This document shows positions 31,842 to 39,960 of a stretch of 64,000 nt of DNA, one piece after another; within the stretch, counting starts at the first letter, position 1; each line of letters opens with the position of its first letter. The DNA is from Candidatus Woesearchaeota archaeon. Lineage in GTDB: Archaea; Nanobdellota; Nanobdellia; Woesearchaeales; JACJVV01. The DNA is taken from positions 124,001 through 188,000 of the forward strand of contig JACJVV010000002.1 in NCBI GenBank assembly GCA_020637495.1. Direction: 5' to 3'. Position numbers and translations under genes: made by a program. The notes beneath the pieces were generated by a model that saw nothing but the letters and a program-made list of their open reading frames with translations, did not search any database and was not told where the DNA came from.

Positions 31842-32138
31842 TCAATAATCAGTATTCACGGCTCTTTGCAGCTCTGCATGTATCTGTTCGTCAATCTTAT
31901 ACTCAAAATAGACATCAAGGATTGTACCTTTGTATGCCTCTAGAGTCAGGACACCCATAAGGCTACCAGCATCAGCAAGATTATCTCCATTTGCAAAGTA
32001 TATCCTCCCATCGTATCTTGCTGCGATCTTGATTAGCTCTGCTGCATTCCTGCAGTGTATGCCATGATCCGATCCTACATCTATCGTAACTTTCTCAAAT
32101 GCATCAAGCACTATATCCTGCAGATGGATGGTGATCAC
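31842..32138 (-). CDS. HPr-like phosphocarrier protein
   Basis: A 98-aa protein with the HPr fold. The active-site region reads DHGIHCRNAAELIKIAARYD, matching the family's GLHARPA pattern with the catalytic His kept (His28) and Arg30, but Asn in place of Pro. The Ser46-type region is AGSLMGVLTLEAYKG. HPr normally passes phosphate from enzyme I to sugar EII proteins; no PTS gene is visible in the window, so this may be a regulatory or orphan HPr. GGTGAT lies just before the ATG. Confidence 0.82.
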   Translation of the reverse strand: MITIHLQDIVLDAFEKVTIDVGSDHGIHCRNAAELIKIAARYDGRIYFANGDNLADAGSLMGVLTLEAYKGTILDVYFEYKIDEQIHAELQRAVNTDY

Positions 32139-32228
32139 CCCTTCAGTATATAGTATAGTTTTAGCTACTTAAATCCAATGTGCATATTGAGCATATTTTC
32201 TTGGGAAAGAAGTTGTTGCTATATGATG

Positions 32229-32303
32229 TCAATAGCTTTGCAGGTGCTCATGAAAATCCTCAAGCTTATGTTCCCAGTCGTCCATATCGATGCCGAATTC
32301 CAT
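32229..32303 (-). CDS. Tiny ORF, 24 aa, with strong Shine-Dalgarno
   Basis: A 24-codon ORF starting MEFGIDMDDWEHKLEDF and ending in an HLQSY tail, acidic and His-containing. The perfect GGAGGTGA sits five bases before the ATG and a CATAAAAAG TATA-like box is about 45 bases upstream. It precedes the HPr-like gene by 90 bases on the same strand. The strength of the ribosome site argues for a real micro-protein, though no homologue is known to me. Confidence 0.45.
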   Translation of the reverse strand: MEFGIDMDDWEHKLEDFHEHLQSY

Positions 32304-32410
32304 TATCTTCACCTCCAGTTATCTATATCCCTTTAGGAGCCTATCTTTTTATGGCTTATGAAACTTAACTCAGCAAAAATATTATAAGGAACTTATCCTA
32401 TCCTTAATAG

Positions 32411-32785
32411 ATGGATAAGACAGACAAGGCAATTCTTGATGACCTTGATAAGAATTCAAGACAGGCTTATAAGAATATCTCAAAGAGCATTGAGATGACA
32501 GAAGGTGCAGTCCGTCATCGTGTATCAAGGTTGCAGAAAAGAGGTATATTGAAGAAGTTCACTATCGATTACAAGGGTAAATACTCTGCAATATTATGTC
32601 TAGAAGTATCTGATAAGGATGCTGTTGCAAAAGAGTTAAGCATGTTAGGGATTGATTTTTTCAGGACAAATGGTAGATATGATTTCATCTGCATGGTGAA
32701 AGATGATACTGAAAGAATGGCCAACTCATTATCATTAGAAAAAAAGATAAGCAATATAGACATACTTCAAGTTATAGATAATTAG
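32411..32785 (+). CDS. Lrp/AsnC-family regulator, short form
   Basis: A 124-aa regulator with the N-terminal Lrp winged helix: DKAILDDLDKNSRQAYKNI, then a recognition helix in EGAVRHRVSRLQKRGIL. The C-terminal ligand domain is shorter than the usual 150-aa Lrp, ending SNIDILQVIDN. Its stop overlaps by four bases the end of the convergent glycogen synthase gene. Regulation of glycogen genes is possible by position only. Confidence 0.88.
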   Translation: MDKTDKAILDDLDKNSRQAYKNISKSIEMTEGAVRHRVSRLQKRGILKKFTIDYKGKYSAILCLEVSDKDAVAKELSMLGIDFFRTNGRYDFICMVKDDTERMANSLSLEKKISNIDILQVIDN

Positions 32786-34452
32786 ATGTTGCAGTTTATT
32801 CTATTCAACGCTTTCTGGTACGCTTCATAGTAGTTCAGGATGAAGCTTCTCCAGTTTGCCATCTCAGCTGACCCACGAGCTTTTATCCTCATAGATAATT
32901 TCTCATCCTCAGATAGATTGATGAAATCTTTTATCTTCATAGCAAGCTCTTCAGATGCTTTGTTGAATTCCTTTACCCTGTCGATTATGACTATGCCATC
33001 TGCATTGTTCTTCTCTATGAACCTGCCAAATCCTGCAAGATTGGATGTTATTGATGGTACCCCCATTGCGCTTGTCTCTAGTGGTGTATATCCCCATGGT
33101 TCATACAATGAAGGGAACAAGCCAAGATCTATTCCTGCAAGGCTTTCCACATAATCTAGGTTGAGTATTCCATCTTTGCCATTGAGATAGACAGGGAATA
33201 AGATGCATTTGATGTTGGAATCATTGTTTAGTCCAAAGAGGTTGAATAATCCTAGTATGCTATCATGCTCTTCATTAGGGAGATAATGTGTGCATCTTAT
33301 TGATGGAGCGTCACTCTCATACTTGGCAGATTCAGCTTTTCCTGAATTCATTAGATCAAGGAATATATGTTCTTTTCTCTCCTCAAAATATGCTTTTGCC
33401 TTGTTCATGGAACTCATGTTGCTAAGAACTTCCTGTCTTATCCCAGAAGTGCCTCCAGGTATGAAGAAGAAGCATATGATTGGCTTATTGATGCTAGTGT
33501 CTGAATTAAGTATGCTCATGGCTTTTGCGACAGCATCTATGCCTTTGCTTTTAACTTCATATCTTCCATATATTGCAAGCAACGATACATCGTCGATGTT
33601 TAGTCTTGGGAACATGGCCTTAACAAATTCAAGAAGCCTCGTTCTTGATTTATATCTTACTTTGTCTAGCTCTGTGGATTTCGGAAGTATGGAGAAATCA
33701 AGGCCATTATAGGTTATTACATCAGGCTTTTTACCTAGAAGATGCGTTGCCTCCTCAGCTGTTATGTCTGATACCGTCGTAAATATGTCTGCGTTCAATG
33801 CTGACTGTTTTTCAACATGAAATTTTGAGAGTATACCATACCTTTTTGCTTCTTCTTCAGGTTTTATTTTGCTTTGTATAGAATAAAGGTCTTGGTTGTT
33901 GCCTATGAGTGTTCTTCCAAGCATTGTTGCATGCGTTGTGAATACCTTTGCGACCTTTGCTTTTTGCATCTTCAGGTACAGGAGTGCTGTGCCACACATC
34001 CATTCATGAGTCTGCACTACTATAGGATCATCGACCCTGTTCCTGATCTTCTCGATAAGCATCCCTATCGCCCAGCTCCAGATGACTGGCCTGTCAAAAT
34101 CATTGAAATCACTTCCCAAGCTATCTATCTTGAATTCATTCCAGAGTTGCGTCTTGATGTAATCTTTCTCTCTGCAGAAATAATTGAAATCAATTAGTAT
34201 TGTCTTTGGATTACCATCTATGTCCCATCTCCCATAATGGCAGTTTATGCCTCTCTCCCTAAGCTCATTGAAAGCATCCTTGAACAGTTCTGGCACCTCT
34301 TCAGGAATGAAATGCTCTTCAGATTCATAAGGTCCTATAGCAAAATAACCTTCTCCATATTTCTCCTGCATGAGTTTATTCTTGGAGGAGATTACAGTAT
34401 ATATGCCTCCTACCTTATTGCATACTTCCCATGATATCTCGAACACGAACAT
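32782..34452 (-). CDS. Glycogen synthase, GT3-like
   Basis: Glycosyltransferase of the eukaryote-like GT3 glycogen synthase type, building alpha-1,4 glucan from a nucleotide sugar. It starts MFVFEISWEVCNKVGGIYTVI, the hallmark N terminus of this family, and carries QTHEWMCGTALLYLK, TTHATMLGR and, near the C terminus, PSLYEPWGYTPLETSAMGVPS with the acceptor/donor Glu region. 556 aa from the ATG at 34452, which lies 25.5 bases from TTTAAATA; an upstream TTG was rejected. Divergent from the PAS-wHTH, GT4, GH57 cluster. Confidence 0.92.
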   Translation of the reverse strand: MFVFEISWEVCNKVGGIYTVISSKNKLMQEKYGEGYFAIGPYESEEHFIPEEVPELFKDAFNELRERGINCHYGRWDIDGNPKTILIDFNYFCREKDYIKTQLWNEFKIDSLGSDFNDFDRPVIWSWAIGMLIEKIRNRVDDPIVVQTHEWMCGTALLYLKMQKAKVAKVFTTHATMLGRTLIGNNQDLYSIQSKIKPEEEAKRYGILSKFHVEKQSALNADIFTTVSDITAEEATHLLGKKPDVITYNGLDFSILPKSTELDKVRYKSRTRLLEFVKAMFPRLNIDDVSLLAIYGRYEVKSKGIDAVAKAMSILNSDTSINKPIICFFFIPGGTSGIRQEVLSNMSSMNKAKAYFEERKEHIFLDLMNSGKAESAKYESDAPSIRCTHYLPNEEHDSILGLFNLFGLNNDSNIKCILFPVYLNGKDGILNLDYVESLAGIDLGLFPSLYEPWGYTPLETSAMGVPSITSNLAGFGRFIEKNNADGIVIIDRVKEFNKASEELAMKIKDFINLSEDEKLSMRIKARGSAEMANWRSFILNYYEAYQKALNRINCNI

Positions 34453-34583
34453 ATACAAGTCTTGATGAAGTTCGTATTTAAACCTTTAACACTACTATTT
34501 AATTGTAAAAGAAGAAATCAGAATTATATGCCATTTACACATATATTACTAAGATAGTACTATGTTCTTGCTACATAACAACA

Positions 34584-34595
34584 TTTATATATAAG
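34584..34595 (+). promoter_or_regulatory. TATA box of the glucan operon
   Basis: TTTATATATAAG is centred about 31 bases before an ATG at 34621 that opens a 16-codon leader ORF, and 75 bases before the PAS-wHTH start. Transcription would begin a few bases before 34621, so the first AUG of the mRNA is that of the leader ORF. Confidence 0.6.
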
Positions 34596-34620
34596 CATAT
34601 CTGGTTTTAGTCATAACCTG

Positions 34621-34671
34621 ATGATAAAATTTGTCAGGCTGATGATGATGAGGATGAAAGTTGATGGATGA
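34621..34671 (+). CDS. Met-rich leader ORF, 16 aa
   Basis: The ORF encodes MIKFVRLMMMRMKVDG and overlaps the ATG of the PAS-wHTH gene by eight bases. It is the first AUG expected on the mRNA, which suggests leaderless translation of a uORF followed by reinitiation. A second 16-codon Met-rich ORF precedes the GH57 gene in the same cluster. It may be chance, as the GATGATGATGAGG stretch is also a purine-rich ribosome site. Confidence 0.35.
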   Translation: MIKFVRLMMMRMKVDG

Positions 34672-35344
34672 GAAGTTCTTTATAGACCTGTTAAATAACT
34701 CTAACTACGCAATCCTATCGCTTGACAAAAATCTTACTGTAAAATTCGCAAATCTTCTTGCAGAAGATATTCTTGAAGTGCATCAAGAGGATCTATCTGG
34801 GTTATACCATCCTTTTGATTTAGGTATTGATTTCTTCAAGAATAATAATGCTACACTTGAGAAGATGGGTTCTGTCAATTTTAGATGCAAGATACTATCA
34901 AACAAGATCCCTGTAGAAGGATATATCAAGGCAATCTTAAATAATGGTTCTGGCTTGATAGGCTATAGCGTTTTCTTCAAGAAATCATTGGTTACTACTA
35001 ATCATAATGTCAATATCAAGCGAAAGACATTTGACACTATCAGGACATTGATCCTTGATTCTCTTTCCACCAAGAGAAAGACGATAAACCAGATCGCAAA
35101 AGACATTGATGTAAACTGGAGGACTGTAGAGAGCCATCTGACTTATCTTGTTGGCAAGCGTCTTCTCAAGGAAGTGTTAAGCTCAGAATATGTTAGGATA
35201 TTTGAGATCTCTGAAGAAGGTAAGGCATTTATCGAGGAACGAAAGCAGGAATACATGAGTCAAAGCATATCAGATCAGCAAGCAAACATGAAAGATGAGA
35301 TCGATGCAGATTACGTTCTTAGCAGGAAAGGTGATAGGCAATGA
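34664..35344 (+). CDS. PAS-like / winged-helix regulator
   Basis: A 226-aa regulator. Residues 1 to about 110 fit a PAS-like sensor (FFIDLLNNSNYAILSLDKNL and onwards). Residues about 130-200 form a winged helix: IRTLILDSLSTKRKTINQIA, then DIDVNWRTVESHLTYLVGKR and a wing ending RIFEISEEGKAFIEE. I use the ATG at 34664 (GAGGA ten bases before) rather than the TTG at 34661. It overlaps the GT4 gene by four bases and likely controls the glucan genes; that is inference. Confidence 0.78.
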   Translation: MDEKFFIDLLNNSNYAILSLDKNLTVKFANLLAEDILEVHQEDLSGLYHPFDLGIDFFKNNNATLEKMGSVNFRCKILSNKIPVEGYIKAILNNGSGLIGYSVFFKKSLVTTNHNVNIKRKTFDTIRTLILDSLSTKRKTINQIAKDIDVNWRTVESHLTYLVGKRLLKEVLSSEYVRIFEISEEGKAFIEERKQEYMSQSISDQQANMKDEIDADYVLSRKGDRQ

Positions 35345-36618
35345 GAGTCCTCATGTTCGGCTGGGAGTTCCCACCAATGGCATCTGGAGGGCTTGGCACT
35401 GCCTGTTATGGTCTTACAAAAGGGCTCAAGAACCAAGGTGCTGAAGTGATATTCGTCATGCCAAGGGTATCAAAGGATGTAACATCTTCACATGTAGAGT
35501 TGATCTCAGCTTATGATACTAATGTAAAGAGGTCTATGAGAGAGAAGATAGATGAGATTATCGAGATCGATTCTCCATTGACGCCTTACATGTCAAATGA
35601 GGAGTATCTAGAGAGGAAGAATTCCTTATCCTCCATGCATATGTCCGAAGAGGAGATTGAGCATTCCAGATCAGATGCTTCAAATAAGATATACGGAAGG
35701 GATCTTTATTCTGAAGTATGGAGATACAGACAGAAATCTATGCTTATTGCATTGAGGAAGGATTATGATATAATACATTGCCATGACTGGATGACCTATG
35801 GTGCAGGGATAGAGGCAAAGAAAATATCAGGAAAGCCTCTTGTCGTCCACATACATGCCACAGAATTTGACAGGACAGGCAATAACCCGAATCAATATGT
35901 GTATGATCTTGAACGAGAAGGATTCCATGCAGCAGATATCATACTTGCTGTATCCAATCTGACAAGGAATACTGTGATCGAGAGATATGGTGTTGATCCA
36001 TCGAAGGTGATCACTGTCCATAATGCAGTCGAGCAGAAAGACAGCAGCATGCTTGAGCACAAGTTGCCAAACAAGACTAAAGTGGTATTGTTCCTAGGGA
36101 GGATAACGATACAGAAAGGACCAGATTGGTTCCTCTATGCTGCTAAGAAAGTGCTTGAGCATGACCCTAATGTCACGTTTGTCGTTGCAGGCTCAGGAGA
36201 CATGGAAAACTTCATGATGAGGAAGGCTGCAGAGCTAGGCATGTCAAAGAACTTCCTTTTTGCAGGTTTCTTGAAGGGCGATGACATTGATCGTGCATAC
36301 AAGATGGCTGACCTTTATGTGATGCCATCAATAAGCGAGCCATTCGGTATAACTCCTCTTGAAAGCATGAGGAATGGGACTCCTGTATTGATGTCAAAGC
36401 AGTCAGGAGTTAGTGAGGTTGTCCGTCATTGCCTCAAAGCGGACTTCTGGGATGTCAATGATATGGCTAATAAGATAATCTCAGTACTGGAGCATGCGCC
36501 TTTGCATAGCATGCTTGTGGCAGAAGGTGCTCAAGAAGTCAAACGTTTCACATGGGATACTCCTGCAAAGAAATGTGTAGATGCTTATGAGAAAGCTTTA
36601 GCTTCATGCAGAAAGTGA
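35341..36618 (+). CDS. GT4-type glycosyltransferase, glycogen synthase-like
   Basis: A 425-aa GT-B glycosyltransferase. The N terminus MRVLMFGWEFPPMASGGLGT is the glycogen/starch-synthase-like opening. The donor-binding half has VVLFLGRITIQKGPDWFLYA and MPSISEPFGITPLESMRNGT, the E-x7-E motif of GT4 enzymes. It probably extends glucan or a related polysaccharide together with the divergent GT3 enzyme. Overlaps the PAS-wHTH gene by four bases (ATGA), showing translational coupling. Confidence 0.9.
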   Translation: MRVLMFGWEFPPMASGGLGTACYGLTKGLKNQGAEVIFVMPRVSKDVTSSHVELISAYDTNVKRSMREKIDEIIEIDSPLTPYMSNEEYLERKNSLSSMHMSEEEIEHSRSDASNKIYGRDLYSEVWRYRQKSMLIALRKDYDIIHCHDWMTYGAGIEAKKISGKPLVVHIHATEFDRTGNNPNQYVYDLEREGFHAADIILAVSNLTRNTVIERYGVDPSKVITVHNAVEQKDSSMLEHKLPNKTKVVLFLGRITIQKGPDWFLYAAKKVLEHDPNVTFVVAGSGDMENFMMRKAAELGMSKNFLFAGFLKGDDIDRAYKMADLYVMPSISEPFGITPLESMRNGTPVLMSKQSGVSEVVRHCLKADFWDVNDMANKIISVLEHAPLHSMLVAEGAQEVKRFTWDTPAKKCVDAYEKALASCRK

Positions 36619-36643
36619 AAGATATGAAAATAAGAGAGTGTAT

Positions 36644-36694
36644 ATGATGATGAAAGTAAACAAGATGATGAAACAAGAGAGAAGAGGTAACTAA
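36644..36694 (+). CDS. Met-rich mini-ORF, 16 aa
   Basis: Encodes MMMKVNKMMKQERRGN, ending one base before the GH57 ATG. A 7-codon ORF (36624-36647) ends inside its start (ATGA), so a chain of two tiny overlapping ORFs leads from the GT4 stop to GH57. It may be real coupling or a by-product of a purine-rich ribosome site (AGAGGTAA). Confidence 0.3.
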   Translation: MMMKVNKMMKQERRGN

Positions 36695-36695
36695 G

Positions 36696-37955
36696 ATGGT
36701 AGCGATATGCTTTTACTTCCAAGTGCACCAACCATTCAGGATGCGTAATTACCATGTCTTTGATATAGGCAAGGACTCGAATTATTTTGATGAGCAGAAG
36801 AACAAGGAGATCATGGAGAAGGTTGCAAGGAAATGCTATCTTCCTACAACAAGGCTGCTTCTTAGTATGGTTAGAGAGCATAAAGGAAAGTTCAGATGTT
36901 CATTCTCAATAACAGGTACAGCTCTAGAGCAGTTTGAGAGATATTCTCCTGAAGTGATAAGCATCTTCAGGGAATTAGCTGAGACAGGCTGTGTTGAGTT
37001 CTTGTCTGAAACGTACCATCATAGCCTTTCATTCCTATTCTCAAAGAAGGAGTTCCATGAGCAGGTCGATATGCACAGGAAGAAGATAGAATGGTTATTT
37101 GGTGTGACGCCTAAGGTTTTTAGGAATACTGAATTGATATTCAATAACGAGCTTGCGATAGAGCTTGAGAAGATGGGATACAAAGGGGTTCTTGCCGAAG
37201 GTGCAGATCAGGTTCTCGATTGGAGAAGCCCTAATTATCTCTACAAGTCTGTGAGTGCAGGCATACCGCTGTTGTTGAAGAATTATAAGCTCAGTGACGA
37301 TATAGCATTCAGGTTCAGCAACCCTGAATGGAAGGAGCACCCACTTACAGTGCCTAAATATGTGCATTGGTTAAATCAGGTGAATGGTGCAGGAGAAGTA
37401 GTGAACCTCTTCATGGATTATGAGACATTCGGGGAGCATCAATGGGAGGATAAAGGGATATTCCAGTTTCTTGAGCATCTTCCAAGGGAATTCCTGAAGA
37501 ATCACGATAATAGTTTCATGACTCCATCAGAAGTCATCTCAAGTTTCCCTATTCGTGGAGAATTGGACATACATCATCCAGTATCATGGGCAGATGTCGA
37601 AAGGGATCTTTCTGCATGGAGAGGGAACCCTATCCAGGAGGCAGCATTGAAGCATCTCTACGAAGTAGAGGATTCAGTCAAGATGTCAAATGATGAGAAG
37701 CTTATCTCTGACTGGAGGAAACTGACTACGTCAGATCATTTCTACTATATGTGCACAAAATGGTTCAATGATGGTGATGTCCACAAGTATTTCAATCCTT
37801 ACGATAGCCCTTATGATTCATTCATCGCTTTCATGAATGTATTGAAGGACATGGAACATAGGATAAATATCAATGTTGATAGCACAATCTCACAGGATAA
37901 ATTAGAGAATGACAATGAGGTTGATAAGACCATGATGGTCAATGAGGTGAGTTGA
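36696..37955 (+). CDS. GH57 alpha-amylase/glucanotransferase family
   Basis: A 419-aa glycoside hydrolase family 57 enzyme acting on alpha-glucans. The opening VAICFYFQVHQPFRMR gives the metal/substrate His of the family. The catalytic nucleophile is Glu146 (KVFRNTELIF) and the acid Asp241 (NLFMDYETFGEH). GH57 members hydrolyse, transfer or branch glucan; which one is not decidable from sequence. AGAGGTAA precedes the ATG, and its stop directly abuts the first DUF5752-like gene. Confidence 0.93.
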   Translation: MVAICFYFQVHQPFRMRNYHVFDIGKDSNYFDEQKNKEIMEKVARKCYLPTTRLLLSMVREHKGKFRCSFSITGTALEQFERYSPEVISIFRELAETGCVEFLSETYHHSLSFLFSKKEFHEQVDMHRKKIEWLFGVTPKVFRNTELIFNNELAIELEKMGYKGVLAEGADQVLDWRSPNYLYKSVSAGIPLLLKNYKLSDDIAFRFSNPEWKEHPLTVPKYVHWLNQVNGAGEVVNLFMDYETFGEHQWEDKGIFQFLEHLPREFLKNHDNSFMTPSEVISSFPIRGELDIHHPVSWADVERDLSAWRGNPIQEAALKHLYEVEDSVKMSNDEKLISDWRKLTTSDHFYYMCTKWFNDGDVHKYFNPYDSPYDSFIAFMNVLKDMEHRININVDSTISQDKLENDNEVDKTMMVNEVS

Positions 37956-38384
37956 ATGGCAGCCAAGAAGGAATCAGCCAAGAAGATATCTAAAAAGAAG
38001 GCATCGACAAGAGAGATGCCAGCGATGAATACAGCAGATAATACTCCAGAAGAAGATAGTCACATTGTATCAGAGAAGACAGCTCCAGGGCCTATCGAGA
38101 TAACTATCGAGAAGAGATTGCCCGGTGAAGTCCCTGAGAAGTACCATTTCTATCTGAATGATGGAAGACGGCTCAAGGATATCTATGAGTTGATCGAAGC
38201 TTTTGATAGCATGTCTGATGAGGTGTTCAGATATCATGTCAACGAGGACAAGAATGACTTCTACAACTGGATAAAGGAAGTCATGAATGATGATCATCTT
38301 GCAAAAGAGATACACGCTGTAGAGGATCGTGTAGAGGCTCAGCTAAAGCTTTTGAAGCATATAGTGAAGAAGATCAGGGAATAA
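37956..38384 (+). CDS. DUF5752-like protein
   Basis: A 142-aa soluble protein. The first 50 residues are Lys/Ala/Ser rich and look disordered. The conserved part, about 60-142 (YHFYLNDGRRLKDIYELIEA, then FRYHVNEDKNDFYNWIKEV), resembles the DUF5752 family that sits beside glycosyltransferases and GH57 enzymes in Archaea. Function unknown. It starts immediately after the GH57 stop, and the next gene is a paralogue with an added membrane helix. Confidence 0.75.
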   Translation: MAAKKESAKKISKKKASTREMPAMNTADNTPEEDSHIVSEKTAPGPIEITIEKRLPGEVPEKYHFYLNDGRRLKDIYELIEAFDSMSDEVFRYHVNEDKNDFYNWIKEVMNDDHLAKEIHAVEDRVEAQLKLLKHIVKKIRE

Positions 38385-38427
38385 ATAAAAAAGAAGAGTA
38401 CATTTCCAGGGGAAAGAGGTGATTGTG

Positions 38428-38868
38428 ATGTCTAAAGAAAAGAATGTTCCAGAAGGTAAGGAATTCATAACTATGTCTGGGAAGAAGATTGCAAACCTCT
38501 ATGAGCTTTATGACACACTTATAGAGATGCCTGATGATGAGTTCAAGCATCACGTTGATGATTCAAAGAATGATTTCATGAACTGGATAGAGCATATAAT
38601 AGATGACAAGAAATTAGCAGAGAAGCTTTCTCCTCTGAAATCCAAGGAGAAGATTCTTGATGAGATTGAGGAACATGTCTTGAAAGCATCAAGGCAGCAG
38701 AAAAAGCCTAAGAGAGAGGAAGTCCAGATTGTTGATCTTAAGTCAGCGAATGATACAATACTTCGCAGAGAAGAGCTTACTAATAAGGAAAGGTCTAAGG
38801 AGTTCTTGATGGGGATGTTCATGGGCCTGATACTTGGTTTCATGATCTACAGGTTGTTTTTTTTATGA
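38428..38868 (+). CDS. DUF5752-like protein with C-terminal membrane anchor
   Basis: A paralogue of the preceding gene: KEFITMSGKKIANLYELYDT and FKHHVDDSKNDFMNWIEHII align with it. The C terminus adds a charged linker and one membrane helix (FLMGMFMGLILGFMIYRLFF). From the ATG at 38428 (AGAGGTGAT upstream) it has 146 aa; an in-frame GTG nine bases earlier was not used. A soluble and a membrane-bound version side by side suggest that glucan enzymes may be recruited to the membrane, which is inference. Confidence 0.75.
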   Translation: MSKEKNVPEGKEFITMSGKKIANLYELYDTLIEMPDDEFKHHVDDSKNDFMNWIEHIIDDKKLAEKLSPLKSKEKILDEIEEHVLKASRQQKKPKREEVQIVDLKSANDTILRREELTNKERSKEFLMGMFMGLILGFMIYRLFFL

Positions 38869-38921
38869 TCCTGCACAAATCTTCTTTATGCAGAAGGAAT
38901 TAGATAAGTTGGTGTGAATGA

Positions 38922-39806
38922 ATGGTCGACAATGAACTGAAGTCTTACATAAATGGTCTGATGAAGCAAGGGTATGATATAGATACGATTAGGGATACCC
39001 TTGTAAAAGCTGGACATGATCTTACAAAGGTTGAGAAAATTTCTGCCTCGGTGTTTGAGAATTTGCACAAGGATCTTCTCGAATATATCGATAAGGAGAT
39101 AGCTAAAGACAAGGGAATTGACCAGATAAAGAAAGAATTGATGGATCTTGGTCATTCAGAGAAGAAGCTGTCTCAAGTCATAAGCTATAAACGTAAGACA
39201 GTGCCATTGCATAAGAAGCATCTGTTCAGTGAACTGCTGCACAGGGAGAAGATATGGTTCAAGAGCTGGATAAAAGTATATATGGTATTGTTCATAGTCA
39301 TACTGGTGCTCTCGTTGGTTATTCTGACAGTAACCTTGAATATAGAGGTCCATATGAAGCCAAAGAATTTTGAAGAACGTATGGAGTTATGCAGCAAGAT
39401 ATCTGACCAAATGATTATGACATCCTGCATGTCATACCTTGCAAATACTGATCACTGCAGTTCTCTATCTTATGAGAGTGAAGTTGACTCATGCAATGAT
39501 ATGCTGAATCTGTTCAAATATTATTCTGCTGGTAAATCCTCAAGCTGTCTTGATGTAAAGAATCCATCCATAAAAGAGTATTGTCTTCAAGTTAGTGAGG
39601 GATCCTGTAACAATTATTTTGGTCTAGGCGATTACTGCAAGTCTATCGTTGAGGATGGGACATCTTATTGCCTTGATGATGATTCCATTCTTGGCATCTC
39701 ATGCATAGATAACTACTATCTATATTCCTCTATATCAATGAATGATGATCTATGCAGCAAGATCCATAGCAAAGATGTTAGTAAGCTGTGCTTATCGATA
39801 AGCTGA
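38922..39806 (+). CDS. Membrane protein with helical repeats and Cys-rich outer domain
   Basis: A 294-aa protein of unknown family. Residues 1 to about 85 hold two helical repeats of similar shape (LKSYINGLMKQGYDIDTIRD, then LLEYIDKEIAKDKGIDQIKK). One membrane helix follows (about 122-146). The remaining 150 residues carry about 17 cysteines (for example SSCLDVKNPSIKEYCLQV), so the outer domain is probably disulfide-stapled. It ends the glucan cluster on this strand, with its own GGTGTGAATGA start region. Confidence 0.7.
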   Translation: MVDNELKSYINGLMKQGYDIDTIRDTLVKAGHDLTKVEKISASVFENLHKDLLEYIDKEIAKDKGIDQIKKELMDLGHSEKKLSQVISYKRKTVPLHKKHLFSELLHREKIWFKSWIKVYMVLFIVILVLSLVILTVTLNIEVHMKPKNFEERMELCSKISDQMIMTSCMSYLANTDHCSSLSYESEVDSCNDMLNLFKYYSAGKSSSCLDVKNPSIKEYCLQVSEGSCNNYFGLGDYCKSIVEDGTSYCLDDDSILGISCIDNYYLYSSISMNDDLCSKIHSKDVSKLCLSIS

Positions 39807-39960
39807 TAGATATTCTGGAATATGTCCTGTCTTCTCCATGTAAGTTTCTATTTTTATACCTTAATTTATATTGGATCCAGCATTGTTCTTTATAAATCAA
39901 TCACAAAGTTTATATAATTCCCTCATATATGATAGGTTATCCAGGCAGGATAATCCCAAT

